The notes below the pieces were generated by a model, which saw only the letters and a program-made list of their open reading frames with translations, ran no database searches and was not told the DNA's origin. Shown here in pieces: positions 8,332 through 17,203 of a DNA stretch of 64,000 nt. This DNA comes from Cognaticolwellia beringensis (GTDB lineage Bacteria > Pseudomonadota > Gammaproteobacteria > Enterobacterales > Alteromonadaceae): the NCBI RefSeq assembly GCF_002076895.1, contig NZ_CP020465.1:4340001-4404000 (forward strand). The letters run 5' to 3'. The translations under genes were made by a program, and so were the position numbers. Within the stretch, counting starts at the first letter, position 1, and every line of letters begins with the position of its first letter.

Positions 8332-10569
8332 ATGGCAATGAAATGGCGTTTTGGCTTAAGAAGTAAGCTGCTATTATTATCAAGCTTTCTATTTACCATT
8401 CCTTGGTTTGGCTATCAATATGTTTGGGAAATGGAGAAATACCTTAGATATGGCCAAGAGCAAACCATTATCGGCACAGCAAGAGCACTGGCAACCGCTA
8501 TGCATGAACGGGCTAACCTATTTAATAACCAAGCTAGCTTTTTACCTAGTGTTGAAAAAGGCAAAGACCTATATAGTTATGGCCTGTCAGCACCTATTCA
8601 GCTTGATGGTTTAAATCAAGATTGGCCCGACTTTGCCAATAAAGCGCATTTTTATCAACAAAAAAACCAACTTTATAGCCAATTAACGCCAGAGCAGCTT
8701 TCAATAAACTTTACCGCTGCTGTTGGCACTTACGGTAAATATTTGTATTTATACTTTGCTGTTATAGACGACAAAGTTATTTATCGTGACGTCAATGCCC
8801 GCAGTATTACCAATAATGATCATTTAGAGCTCGCCTTTATCAATCCAAAAGGCGTATTTAGTCGCTTCATTATTAGCAATAAAACCACTGGCTGGATAGA
8901 CGCATACCGTATTACTGATATCAAAGATGATATTCCGGTACCTGCAAGACAAATTCAAGGACATTGGCGCCATACACCGCAAGGTTATAACGTCGAGGTT
9001 CGTGTGCCGTTAACTGAATTTAACGACAATATCGCCTTTGCCGTTCACGATGTTGATAGCCCATTGGGTGTAATTGAAGCATCACTTGGCTCGGCCGATC
9101 CAAGCTCCGCAGAAACCTTGGGCACCATATTAGTACCGTCACCAGAAATAGAACGAATTGTTAAAGGGATGAGTTATACCAACTCTAGTATCTGGGTAGT
9201 TGACCAACATCACCGCGTATTAGCGACAACAGGGAACATAAAAAAAGCCAGCGGTGTATGGAATAAGCGCGTGAACCTCAATAATGAACGTATCGATAAT
9301 GCTAATGAAAATTTTATACTTGCGACCTGGCATACCCTTGAAAATACTATACTTAAGCCGTTATATGAAAAAATACTCACCCAGCCACCGAGTAACTTTA
9401 TCGATCAACTTTATGATTCAGAAAACCTCACGGGTAAACATATCGAGAGTGCTTTAGCGGGTGAGCCAATGTCACAATGGCGTTTAAGTACCGATCAACA
9501 AGCGGTAGTGCTATCGGCCGCCTACCCGATATTTATTGATGAACACGTTAAAGGCGCGGTAATTGTAGAAGAAACGACCAATGGTATTCGTACTTTAAGA
9601 AACCAGGCATTAGAAAAGCTTTTCAGCTCTATTTTAGCCATTATGTTAATAGGCGCTTTAGCCTTTTTCTTGTTTGCTTCGCGGATTTCAAACCGGATCA
9701 GAACCTTAAGTAATCAGGCAGAAATGGCCATTGATGAACACGGCCGTATCAACGGCAATGTAGATACGTCAAATACCAATGATGAAATTGGCGATTTATC
9801 GCGTAGTTTCTCAACTGCAGTCAATCGTCTTGGACAATATAATCATTATTTAGAGAATATGTCGTCTCGGTTATCGCATGAATTACGCACGCCAATAGCG
9901 GTTGTGCGCACGTCCTTAGAAACCTTGGCCATGCAGCAACAGCTAAAAGAACAAGAAAATACTGCAAGTAATTTGCAAAAACAACCTCAAAAGCCAGCCA
10001 TTGAAAACCCATATTTAATCAGAGCGCAACAAGGTGTTGAACGCTTAAGCTTAATTTTAACCAATATGAATGAGTCAACTCGTATCGAAGAAATGCTACA
10101 TAATACTGAAAAAAACTTATTCGACTTAGGCCAAGTGCTTAATGGTTGTATTCAAGGATATAGGTTGATCTATCCAAAAATGTATTTCGATTTTAACGAT
10201 ATTTCAACTGAACAATATCAGGTTATGGGTTCACCGGAGCACATAGCGCAGTTATTAGATAAAGTTATCGCAAATGCGGTGGAATTCTCAAATGATGAAA
10301 AGGTTAGCGTTAATGTTGTTCAAAACCACAACTTCGTTACGTTAACTATCAGTAATAATGGTGATTTACTACCTGAGCAAATGAGTGAGCAATTGTTTGA
10401 CTCTATGGTCTCAATAAGACAAAAACACAATAATGAACAACCACATTTGGGCTTGGGCTTATATATTGCGAGATTAATTTGTCAATTCCATAGTGGTACG
10501 ATAAAAGCCATCAACAACAAAGCTCTGCAAGGTGTTGATGTAATAATTAAGCTGCCTTTGGTTAAATAA
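8332..10569 (+). CDS. pdsS: Sensor histidine kinase PdsS
   Basis: A 745-residue inner-membrane sensor kinase. Transmembrane helix 1 is at about residues 12-28. A large periplasmic region (about 30-430) follows and contains, near 88-240, a segment with the look of a CBM9/DOMON-like beta-sandwich (LDGLNQDWP, LYLYFAVIDDKVIYRD, DHLELAF, GYNVEVRVPL). Helix 2 is at about 432-452, then HAMP, then a HisKA domain with phosphoacceptor His516 in SRLSHELRTPIAV, and a HATPase domain ending LGLGLYIARLICQFH. Its partner is PdsR, directly upstream. The family is known to co-occur with a marine-type sortase and one LPXTG-type target, but neither is encoded nearby. The ligand is unknown; the sandwich domain suggests a glycan or envelope polymer (inference). 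Confidence 0.88.
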   Translation: MAMKWRFGLRSKLLLLSSFLFTIPWFGYQYVWEMEKYLRYGQEQTIIGTARALATAMHERANLFNNQASFLPSVEKGKDLYSYGLSAPIQLDGLNQDWPDFANKAHFYQQKNQLYSQLTPEQLSINFTAAVGTYGKYLYLYFAVIDDKVIYRDVNARSITNNDHLELAFINPKGVFSRFIISNKTTGWIDAYRITDIKDDIPVPARQIQGHWRHTPQGYNVEVRVPLTEFNDNIAFAVHDVDSPLGVIEASLGSADPSSAETLGTILVPSPEIERIVKGMSYTNSSIWVVDQHHRVLATTGNIKKASGVWNKRVNLNNERIDNANENFILATWHTLENTILKPLYEKILTQPPSNFIDQLYDSENLTGKHIESALAGEPMSQWRLSTDQQAVVLSAAYPIFIDEHVKGAVIVEETTNGIRTLRNQALEKLFSSILAIMLIGALAFFLFASRISNRIRTLSNQAEMAIDEHGRINGNVDTSNTNDEIGDLSRSFSTAVNRLGQYNHYLENMSSRLSHELRTPIAVVRTSLETLAMQQQLKEQENTASNLQKQPQKPAIENPYLIRAQQGVERLSLILTNMNESTRIEEMLHNTEKNLFDLGQVLNGCIQGYRLIYPKMYFDFNDISTEQYQVMGSPEHIAQLLDKVIANAVEFSNDEKVSVNVVQNHNFVTLTISNNGDLLPEQMSEQLFDSMVSIRQKHNNEQPHLGLGLYIARLICQFHSGTIKAINNKALQGVDVIIKLPLVK

Positions 10570-10630
10570 TTAGGCTTTATTGCGGAGTGAACTTTGCAAA
10601 ACTATATACAACATTATATTTAGCTTAAAG

Positions 10631-10804
10631 CTAACGTACTGATATTTTAACTATGCTGTCTACACGAATAAACTCTAATGTTTTCTTGCTTTGTACTTTT
10701 AGCCAGGCATCTGAGACAGCTAACACTTCACCTTTAACGACATTGCTAAAGTCAGTTGTACCAAGTGCGACTACAACATTTTTCCCTTGAATCTCTTTCA
10801 ACAT
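10631..10804 (-). CDS. Small conserved-looking protein, 57 residues, unknown function
   Basis: ATG at 10804 is preceded by AAGGA at good spacing (GAAAGGATTTAACT then ATG) and reads through 57 codons to TAG. The product begins MLKEIQGKNVVVALGTTDF and ends EFIRVDSIVKISVR. The pattern (a small beta-rich protein with a WLKVQSKKTLEFI strand-turn-strand stretch) resembles Sm/SH3-like short domains, but I cannot name a family with certainty. It stands alone between pdsS (convergent) and the DUF4386 gene. The ribosome-binding site and compositional match to neighbours support a real gene. Confidence 0.65.
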   Translation of the reverse strand: MLKEIQGKNVVVALGTTDFSNVVKGEVLAVSDAWLKVQSKKTLEFIRVDSIVKISVR

Positions 10805-10877
10805 AGTTAAATCCTTTCATTAAATTAACGACTAATACTAATTAATCAACTGGGTATAACACCGAGTAATGGTCTTC

Positions 10878-11522
10878 TTAAATTTTATGGCTTCTAAGCA
10901 TAACAATACCTAACCAAGAGAACCAAAGAATCTGACCTAAGCCAAATATTTCTGTCAGTATCTCTGCAGGATAAATTGTCAGAATACCCACAGAACCAAT
11001 CAATAGACCCAAACAGTTTAATAATTTAGGAAGCTCTATAGTTTTTAAGCCAGCAATACTCAATAAAAGCAGCCAAAGTCCACCAACAACCTCATTACCT
11101 CCCCCTAAACCTTCAACGATAGTATTAATAACTAGCCAGAGAGTCATCGCTTGTTCAGCGTTAATTGTAGATAAACTGATGACAGCATTTAATCCTACAT
11201 TCGCTAGCATTCCACTGGCTATGACAAGGCCAACCCAAATAATTCCAAAGACAGAAGCCATTTGTGATAGCACTGGCGCTTTAATTGTCATGCGTTGATG
11301 AAGTGCTAAAACTAATACCGCCAATAAAAGACCGAAAATGACATACATAGTTAAATTAACTATCGATAGTATTGTTTGGTTATCAGTGAGAAAGAGAAAT
11401 ATTTGTGCATTATTTGCACTTGCAGGGTAATGCCAAAACGCGCCAAAAAAGACAAAGGCGGAAATGTAAATAATGGCCTGAAAAAGTGCTGCAACTCCAC
11501 CTAATTTTTGTAAGTTATTCAC
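10878..11522 (-). CDS. DUF4386-type membrane protein
   Basis: Integral membrane protein of about 214 residues with six predicted helices. N-terminus NNLQKLGGVAALFQAIIY, the central NTIVEGLGGGNEVVGGLWLLL and the C-terminal LGLLIGSVGILTIYP are characteristic of the DUF4386 family, whose function is unknown. A GTG start at 11522 is preferred: AAGGA lies 7 bases upstream, and the family begins at this point. An ATG at 11546 would add eight residues with a weaker site. Confidence 0.75.
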   Translation of the reverse strand: MNNLQKLGGVAALFQAIIYISAFVFFGAFWHYPASANNAQIFLFLTDNQTILSIVNLTMYVIFGLLLAVLVLALHQRMTIKAPVLSQMASVFGIIWVGLVIASGMLANVGLNAVISLSTINAEQAMTLWLVINTIVEGLGGGNEVVGGLWLLLLSIAGLKTIELPKLLNCLGLLIGSVGILTIYPAEILTEIFGLGQILWFSWLGIVMLRSHKI

Positions 11523-11546
11523 GGCGCTATCCTTGGTTAACAACAT

Positions 11547-11956
11547 TCAACTTAACACAAAACCATAATTCCTCACGACATAAATCGGTAACAAAAGCTA
11601 ACCTGATACTTGGAAATTAAAGCTCATTTTTTGTTTGAATACTTTTATTCATACGACACTTTAGCTTTGTTTTTTAACCTATCTCTAAAAACAGGATAAC
11701 GGTTATAAGTCGGATAGCACTCAATGGTAAAAGCTTTCCACACAGTTTATCGTATTCAAGATACAATCAGTAATATTGAATTGAATCAATATTACTGATT
11801 GGTAACTAAGTGGACCTGCATAACACACAATCATATCCGGTCTGAGCTAGTAGAAAACGATTTCACCTTAAGGCTTATCTGAAGAAATGGGTTAATGACT
11901 TGTCTGATGATAAAAGCGAGCATAAATAATTTTAAACTCGTCTTTGAAAATAAACC
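11547..11956. other. Intergenic region between DUF4386 gene and queE
   Basis: 410 bases with no convincing gene. It holds the perfect inverted repeat at 11765-11800. It also holds a short plus-strand open stretch at about 11854-11928 ending KKWVNDLSDDKSEHK-stop, with no start or ribosome-binding site, which could be the tail of a decayed gene. Confidence 0.6.
11765..11800. repeat. Perfect 15-bp inverted repeat, 6-base loop
   Basis: AATCAGTAATATTGA and TCAATATTACTGATT flank the loop ATTGAA. There is no T-run on either side, so it does not look like an intrinsic terminator. It could be an operator, a small mobile-element relic or an RNA stem. Confidence 0.6.
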
Positions 11957-12631
11957 CTATTCAATACCAATGTATTTATGAACTTGTACCGATAAACGCC
12001 AGTTGTTTTCAATACAGGTGGCAATCGCAAGTTCAGTGGCACGCTGTTTTTGGCTTATAGGCTGTAAGTATATTTGTTTGTTCTCTACTTTATGCTCAGC
12101 TAACAATGCCTTTAAGTCGTCAACATGTTGCTCAGTGGCTACTGGGTGTTTAATTTCATTAGCACGTTGCATAGCACTGGCTAAAATTTTATAGCCGCCG
12201 CGCATATTTACTTTAGGTGAAACCGTCACCCAACATTGCTCAGACACTCTGATTTCAAAGGTACCTGAAGTTTCGACCTGACAGCTATAACCTTGCGCTT
12301 CAAAATATAAACACAACTCGGTTAAATCTACCATGCAGGGTTCGCCGCCGGTGATCACAATATGTTTAGCTTTATAGCCCTGCTGACTAAATATTGCAGC
12401 CATATCATCTAACGATAAGTTCGACCATTGTTCGGTCTCTTCCGACTTATCTAAAAGTGTTTTGCTTGGGATCTCTAACTCAGGATGAATATCCCAAGTA
12501 TGCTTGGTATCGCACCAAGAACAGCCTACTGGACAGCCTTGTAAACGAAGAAATATTGACGGTTGGCCGGTAAATGAGCCTTCGCCTTGTAGTGTTTCAA
12601 ACAATTCATTTATTTTATAACGTGTGGTCAT
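11957..12631 (-). CDS. queE: 7-carboxy-7-deazaguanine synthase
   Basis: Radical SAM enzyme converting 6-carboxytetrahydropterin to 7-carboxy-7-deazaguanine in the queuosine pathway; 224 residues. It has the start region NELFETLQGEGSFTGQPSIFLRLQGC, a CxxxCxxC cluster motif in GCPVGCSWCDTKHTW, and a SAM-binding ITGGEPCM. It is divergent from queC, the next enzyme in the pathway, across a 68-base gap that must hold both promoters. Confidence 0.95.
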   Translation of the reverse strand: MTTRYKINELFETLQGEGSFTGQPSIFLRLQGCPVGCSWCDTKHTWDIHPELEIPSKTLLDKSEETEQWSNLSLDDMAAIFSQQGYKAKHIVITGGEPCMVDLTELCLYFEAQGYSCQVETSGTFEIRVSEQCWVTVSPKVNMRGGYKILASAMQRANEIKHPVATEQHVDDLKALLAEHKVENKQIYLQPISQKQRATELAIATCIENNWRLSVQVHKYIGIE

Positions 12632-12699
12632 TACTTTAATGCTTAGATAATTTCGAGTAGAATGCGCAAGTTTTTATTATACCTCAAGAGACACGAAAT

Positions 12700-13356
12700 A
12701 TGAGCAATAAAGTGGTAGTAATTTTTTCCGGTGGCATGGACTCATTCACCGTTCTTCATCGCGCTTTAAAAGATGGCAAAGAAGTTTATGCCTTAACGTT
12801 CGATTATGGTCAAAAGCATGTGAAAGAAATTGCTTGTGCCAGCAAAGTTTGTCAGCAATTAGGTGTTGCTCATAAGGTTATTGATATTTCAGCGATAAAC
12901 CAGTTATTAGCGGGTTCATCTTTAACGGATGATATCGATATTCCTGAAGGTCATTATGAAGCCGAAAGTATGAAATCAACGGTAGTACCTAACCGAAATA
13001 TGATTTTACTGTCACTGGCTGTTGGTTATGCGGTATCTGTTAAAGCTTCACAAGTCTATTACGGTGCTCATTCTGGTGACCATGCGATCTACCCTGATTG
13101 TCGACCTGAATTTGTCATGAAAATGAATGATGTTTGCAAAATTGCTAACTATGAAGCCGTTGAAATTTTTAGCCCGTATTTAACTAACAGTAAATCAGAT
13201 ATTTTAACTGATGGTTTGAACATGGGCTTGAGCTACGATGACACGTGGACTTGTTACAATGGCCGCGAAAAAGCCTGTGGTAAATGTGGTGCATGCCAAG
13301 AGCGCCTTGAAGCTTTTGCTGACAATAATGTGACTGACCCTTTAGCCTATGAATAA
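12700..13356 (+). CDS. queC: 7-cyano-7-deazaguanine synthase
   Basis: ATP-dependent conversion of 7-carboxy-7-deazaguanine to preQ0; 218 residues. The N-terminal P-loop of the ATP pyrophosphatase fold is [12 protein letters not shown]. The C-terminal zinc site is formed by cysteines in [34 protein letters not shown] and [19 protein letters not shown] are family signatures. The start is supported by GAGA upstream. It pairs functionally with divergent queE and ends at a bidirectional terminator shared with lysC. Confidence 0.96.
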   Translation: MSNKVVVIFSGGMDSFTVLHRALKDGKEVYALTFDYGQKHVKEIACASKVCQQLGVAHKVIDISAINQLLAGSSLTDDIDIPEGHYEAESMKSTVVPNRNMILLSLAVGYAVSVKASQVYYGAHSGDHAIYPDCRPEFVMKMNDVCKIANYEAVEIFSPYLTNSKSDILTDGLNMGLSYDDTWTCYNGREKACGKCGACQERLEAFADNNVTDPLAYE

Positions 13357-13394
13357 AATGTCTGACTTGATGTAGTTAAGACCATTTTAAAAGC

Positions 13395-13422
13395 AAAAAG
13401 GGACAAATAAATGTCCCTTTTT
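13395..13422. terminator. Bidirectional intrinsic terminator between queC and lysC
   Basis: AAAAAGGGACA / TGTCCCTTTTT stem (11 bp) with a 6-base loop between two convergent genes. The A-run and T-run make it usable from both strands. Confidence 0.88.
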
Positions 13423-13483
13423 AGTATCTCAATCTACCTATTACACTTCGCAAAGTTAGACAGTATTTATATCTACTTAGATT

Positions 13484-14860
13484 TTAACTAGTAAACAAAG
13501 TAGCATGCAATCGCTCAACAACTTGGTTAGCATCTGCTTCTGGTACCAAGAAGCAAAGGTTGTGATTACTAGCACCATGACAAATCATGCGAATATTGAA
13601 ATCATTCACTTTATCAAAAATACTGCTACCAACACCTTTAGTGCCATGAATTTTATTACCGATCACCGCAATTAAACTCAAGCCATGTTCTACGCTGACT
13701 TCACAAAGTTGCTCTAACTCTTCTACAACCGCTTTAGTGAGCAAGGCTTGTGTAGAACCATGTGGGTTGTCAAAGGTCATCGCAACACTGATTTCACTCG
13801 TAGTAATTAAATCAACACTGAGTTGATGTTTAGCCAAAACGGTAAAGACCTTCGCTAAAAAGCCACTGGCATGCAGCATTTGTGGGCTTTTAACTGTAAC
13901 CAGCGTTTGTTCTCTACGTAGCGCTATTGAACGATAAGTCGGATTAGATTCAACTTCACGCTGTATTCTTGTACCGCCGGCATCAGGTTCTTTACTCGAA
14001 CCAACAAAAACAGGAATATCTTGCCGCATGGCCGGTATAAGCGTTGCTGGGTGAAGAATTTTAGCGCCAAATGTTGCCATTTCGGCTGCTTCACCAAAAC
14101 TAATTTCATTAATTGAACGCGCTTGATCTGTTATACGAGGATCGGTTGTGAAAATACCCACTACGTCTGTCCAAATACTTAAATTACTGGCTTCAATAGC
14201 TTCTGCTAACAATGCTGCACTATAATCAGAACCACCTCGACCTAATGTTGTCGTGTTACCTTGTTGATCGCTACCAATAAAACCTTGTGTAACGATAACT
14301 TGCTCTGTAAGCAAGGGTAGCAGCAATGCTTTAGCATTAGCGGCTAATTGGGTTAAATCAACTTGGGCTTTGCCATACAAGTTATCGGTTTTCATAACTT
14401 GACGTGCATCAAAGTAATGACCATTAACACCGACAGTTTGTAATACTTGAGCAAAGATACGTGAACTGAATTGTTCACCAAAACTTAAAATTTCATCACT
14501 GTTTTTCGTGGTATGTTGCTTTGCTTGTTGCTCCGCAAAACCGCGTAATGAAGTTAATAACGCTGATATTTCATTATTAATATTTTCTTGGCTGGTAAAG
14601 TTTTTAGTTATCGCAAATTGAATATCTGCGATATTAGTAATAATTTGTTCACGTTCCGTGGAAGAAACACCAGCTTGACTTAAGCGTACTAAATGATTCG
14701 TTACCCCAGCACTTGCTGAGACCACGACTAAGCGGTTAGTGGTATTTTTTTTAATAATATCCGCGCAACGCAGCATGGCTTGATAATCAGCAACACTGGT
14801 GCCGCCAAATTTTGCAACGGTTATATTTTTGGTGCTAACTTGTTCAACATTAACAGACAT
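13484..14860 (-). CDS. lysC: Lysine-sensitive aspartate kinase (aspartokinase III)
   Basis: First enzyme of the aspartate family pathway, phosphorylating aspartate. It has 458 residues against 449 for E. coli LysC and is monofunctional, with no homoserine dehydrogenase domain. The kinase domain starts VAKFGGTSVADY, with QGFIGSDQQGNTTTLGRGGSDYSAALLA (described by its ends) as the substrate/ATP region. Two C-terminal ACT domains follow from about residue 310 (TLVTVKSPQM, LIAVIGNKIHGTKGVGSSIF). The start has a GGAGAG site 8 bases upstream. A lysine riboswitch precedes it, so expression and enzyme activity are probably both lysine-controlled. Confidence 0.95.
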   Translation of the reverse strand: MSVNVEQVSTKNITVAKFGGTSVADYQAMLRCADIIKKNTTNRLVVVSASAGVTNHLVRLSQAGVSSTEREQIITNIADIQFAITKNFTSQENINNEISALLTSLRGFAEQQAKQHTTKNSDEILSFGEQFSSRIFAQVLQTVGVNGHYFDARQVMKTDNLYGKAQVDLTQLAANAKALLLPLLTEQVIVTQGFIGSDQQGNTTTLGRGGSDYSAALLAEAIEASNLSIWTDVVGIFTTDPRITDQARSINEISFGEAAEMATFGAKILHPATLIPAMRQDIPVFVGSSKEPDAGGTRIQREVESNPTYRSIALRREQTLVTVKSPQMLHASGFLAKVFTVLAKHQLSVDLITTSEISVAMTFDNPHGSTQALLTKAVVEELEQLCEVSVEHGLSLIAVIGNKIHGTKGVGSSIFDKVNDFNIRMICHGASNHNLCFLVPEADANQVVERLHATLFTS

Positions 14861-14982
14861 GTAAGCTCTCCAAGAATGTTGTTGGCAGAACGTTAGCAGT
14901 TATACAATGGCATAAAGTTTCGATGGTATTAACATCCGTTTCTAACGGCAGAAAATAACAGTTTAACATAAAAATTCTTCCT

Positions 14983-15034
14983 AAAAGCCTGTTTACTGAG
15001 TGATATTTAGTAAAATACAGTAAATTATGCAGGC
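14983..15034 (-). terminator. Probable terminator stem of the lysC riboswitch expression platform
   Basis: On the minus strand GCCTG and TTTACTG pair with CAGTAAA and CAGGC (with a 5-base bulge), followed by TTTT. It lies between the riboswitch aptamer and lysC, where a ligand-controlled terminator would be expected. The T-run is short, so translation control is also possible. Confidence 0.5.
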
Positions 15035-15104
15035 AAATAAATAAAAGGAAGAGCATGACTGAGCGTAGAGCGAATAAGATTAGAATAATCAGTTATTCAG
15101 ACGG

Positions 15105-15300
15105 TACTATTCAGCCAGAAGCTCTCCACCCTATGCTAAAAACGTGTTTTTAGCGGTGACAGCCCTAAGGATTCAGCCCTAGCGACCGAATGTGATAAGT
15201 CCCATTATCAACATTCTCGGCAATTGTCCCCCTTAGTAACAATCAAAGGATGGGCTCCTCATGTTACTTACCTGGCAATTGCGCCTCTTCTGGTGCGAAA
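15105..15300 (-). promoter_or_regulatory. Lysine riboswitch (L box) upstream of lysC
   Basis: Read on the minus strand, the segment carries the conserved lysine aptamer elements in order: CCAGAAGAGGCGC, GGAGGAGCC-like GAGGAGCCCATCC, AAGGGGGACAATTGCCGA, the AGGGCTGAATCC...AGGGCTGTCACCG pair, a stable TAAAAAC/GTTTTTA hairpin, and the closing GGTGGAGAGCTTCTGG. The first and last elements pair (15288-15293 with 15115-15120) to form P1. Layout closely follows the E. coli lysC leader. Lysine binding would reduce lysC expression. Confidence 0.93.
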
Positions 15301-15525
15301 ATTATCATAAAACTTGTAAGTAAAAAATGAAAAATACTCAGTAAGTTAATGGAAAATAATTTCTAATTTTCAGCGTCGTTATTTAACCCTATCTAAATAT
15401 AAATATCAACAGACTTTTAGACGTCCAAACAAATTAATTAACTACAAAAATAGCTGCTGCTAAAAAGTCACTTACTTGTTATGCTTCAATAGCTTGAAAT
15501 AATTCACCTATTTGGAATTTTTAAT

Positions 15526-16278
15526 ATGGATTTATTTTTACTTAAAAAAATTATCAGCTTAATGATAATGCCACTTAGCATTATCGTTTTACTGCTAGTT
15601 GTTGCGATTTTATTTTATCGTATTAAGCCAAAATTCAGTTTTTTCGCGTTGTTAACGGCAACCACTTTATTAATATTAACTACCCTGCCACCTATTTCAG
15701 ACGCCTTAATGACACCATTAGAAAATAATTATCCAGCCTTTACCCGCAGCAATAAGCCAGTAGATTATATTATTATTTTAGGCGGTGCTCACACCACGGT
15801 TGAAGGTTTACCAGCGACAAGTCAGTTAAAATCTAGTTCGCTAGAAAGGTTAGTTGAAGCTATCCGTATCTATCGATTACATCCTGAGGCACAAATAATA
15901 ACCTCAGGATTTTCTGGTGGCGATGTCAGCTCAAATGCGCAAAAAGTTAAGCAAGCGGCTGTTTTATTGGGGGTACCCGCACATAGAATTATCACCGAAA
16001 ACTATCCAAAAGATACTGAAGAGGAAGCAGAGTTTATAGCACCACGAGTACTAAATAGAAATGTAGTTTTAGTCACTAGTGCTAATCATTTACCTAGAGC
16101 CATGGCCTATTTTGAAAAATACGGTATAAATGCGATCCCTGCACCGGCCAGTCCCTGGGTGAAGAAAAACGGACTGACTCCATGGCAATATTACTTACCG
16201 AGTGCAAAAAAATTGCAACAAACTAGTACCGCTTGGCACGAAACATTGGGCCGCATCGTGCAATGGTTTAAAAGCTAA
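15526..16278 (+). CDS. elyC: ElyC/YdcF-type DUF218 envelope protein
   Basis: A 250-residue protein with two N-terminal membrane helices (about 8-30 and 35-54) and a DUF218 domain: VDYIIILGGAHTTV, SLERLVEAIRIYRLHPEAQI, ITSGFSGGDVSSNA, ENYPKDTEEEAEFIAPR, LVTSANHLPRAMAYFEK and a C-terminal ETLGRIVQWFK. This arrangement matches E. coli ElyC (YcbC), an envelope factor needed for peptidoglycan and lipid-carrier homeostasis at low temperature. Its exact biochemical activity is not settled. Monocistronic; convergent with the Nif3-like gene. Confidence 0.88.
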   Translation: MDLFLLKKIISLMIMPLSIIVLLLVVAILFYRIKPKFSFFALLTATTLLILTTLPPISDALMTPLENNYPAFTRSNKPVDYIIILGGAHTTVEGLPATSQLKSSSLERLVEAIRIYRLHPEAQIITSGFSGGDVSSNAQKVKQAAVLLGVPAHRIITENYPKDTEEEAEFIAPRVLNRNVVLVTSANHLPRAMAYFEKYGINAIPAPASPWVKKNGLTPWQYYLPSAKKLQQTSTAWHETLGRIVQWFKS

Positions 16279-16382
16279 CTGCTGACTTAATCAATAAAGT
16301 TCAGCGATATTCCTCTGTGATGAAATATCTTCATCAAAAGTGCACTCATCTTTCTCTTTAGCAAAAGAAAATAACCCTGAGC

Positions 16383-17141
16383 TTACGCAGGATTATCAAT
16401 ATCAATAAATTTAGCTTCAACGGGTAAATGTTGATTAAAATGCTCAGCTAGTGCTTTAGCACCATAGCGCTCGGTGGCATGATGGCCAGCACAATAGAAA
16501 TGAATATCCATTTCGCGCGCAACATGAGTCGTTTGCTCAGACACTTCACCACTAATAAAAGCGTCTATGCCCTGCTCTGCGGCCAATTCAATATAACCTT
16601 GACCACCACCACTGCACCAAGCAACGGTTTTAATCGCTTTATTCGAAGGTGCAGCTATATGCAAGCATGTGCGATTCAGTTGCTCACTAATTCTTTGCTC
16701 AAGCATTTTTGGACTAAGTTCGGCACTGAACTCACCACGTACCGCCACACTCAAGGCATTGCCCACTTCTAGTGGTGCAACATTGTCTATGGAAAATAAT
16801 TTTGCTAGTTGTGCGTTATTACCCAAGGTAGGATGAATATCTAACGGTAAGTGATAAGCAAATAAACTAATATCATTTGCCAGTAAAGCCTTAATACGTT
16901 TATGTTTCATGCCGCGTATAACATAGCTTTCATTCTTCCAAAAAAAACCATGATGCACCACTAAAGCATCGGCTTTTTCCGCTATAGCTTGATCAATCAG
17001 CGCTTGTGTAGCCGTTACACCCGTAATCACTTTATTGACTTTATCGCGTCCCTGAATTTGAAGGCCATTAGGACAGAAGTCTTTAATTTGTTCAGGCTTT
17101 AACAAGGTATTTAAATAGTGTTCAAATTCATGAAGTTGCAT
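16383..17141 (-). CDS. ybgI: Nif3-like dinuclear metal centre protein
   Basis: A 252-residue member of the Nif3/YbgI family (GTP cyclohydrolase I type 2 homologue). Metal-binding motifs are present: VVHHGFFWKNE (His pair), HLPLDIHPTLGNNAQLA, and the C-terminal YCAGHHATERYGAKAL. AWCSGGGQGYIELAAEQGIDAFISGE is a family hallmark (given here by name of region near residues 170-195). The family forms hexamers; its physiological reaction is uncertain. It lies 62 bases downstream of the methyltransferase gene on the same strand and probably shares its transcript. Confidence 0.92.
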   Translation of the reverse strand: MQLHEFEHYLNTLLKPEQIKDFCPNGLQIQGRDKVNKVITGVTATQALIDQAIAEKADALVVHHGFFWKNESYVIRGMKHKRIKALLANDISLFAYHLPLDIHPTLGNNAQLAKLFSIDNVAPLEVGNALSVAVRGEFSAELSPKMLEQRISEQLNRTCLHIAAPSNKAIKTVAWCSGGGQGYIELAAEQGIDAFISGEVSEQTTHVAREMDIHFYCAGHHATERYGAKALAEHFNQHLPVEAKFIDIDNPA

Positions 17142-17203
17142 GGGTAAATTATGACCTTAATTGGTAGATTTAGCTTGAGTAATAACTGAATATTAATTAT
17201 TAC

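Noticed and set aside
14850..15056. 68-codon minus-strand frame between the lysine riboswitch and lysC
   Set aside because: It overlaps the lysC start and the expression platform, has no family resemblance and is best explained as leader RNA.
15526..16278. Considered whether this gene could be the missing sortase of the Pds system
   Set aside because: DUF218/ElyC motifs are clear and there is no sortase TLxTC signature.
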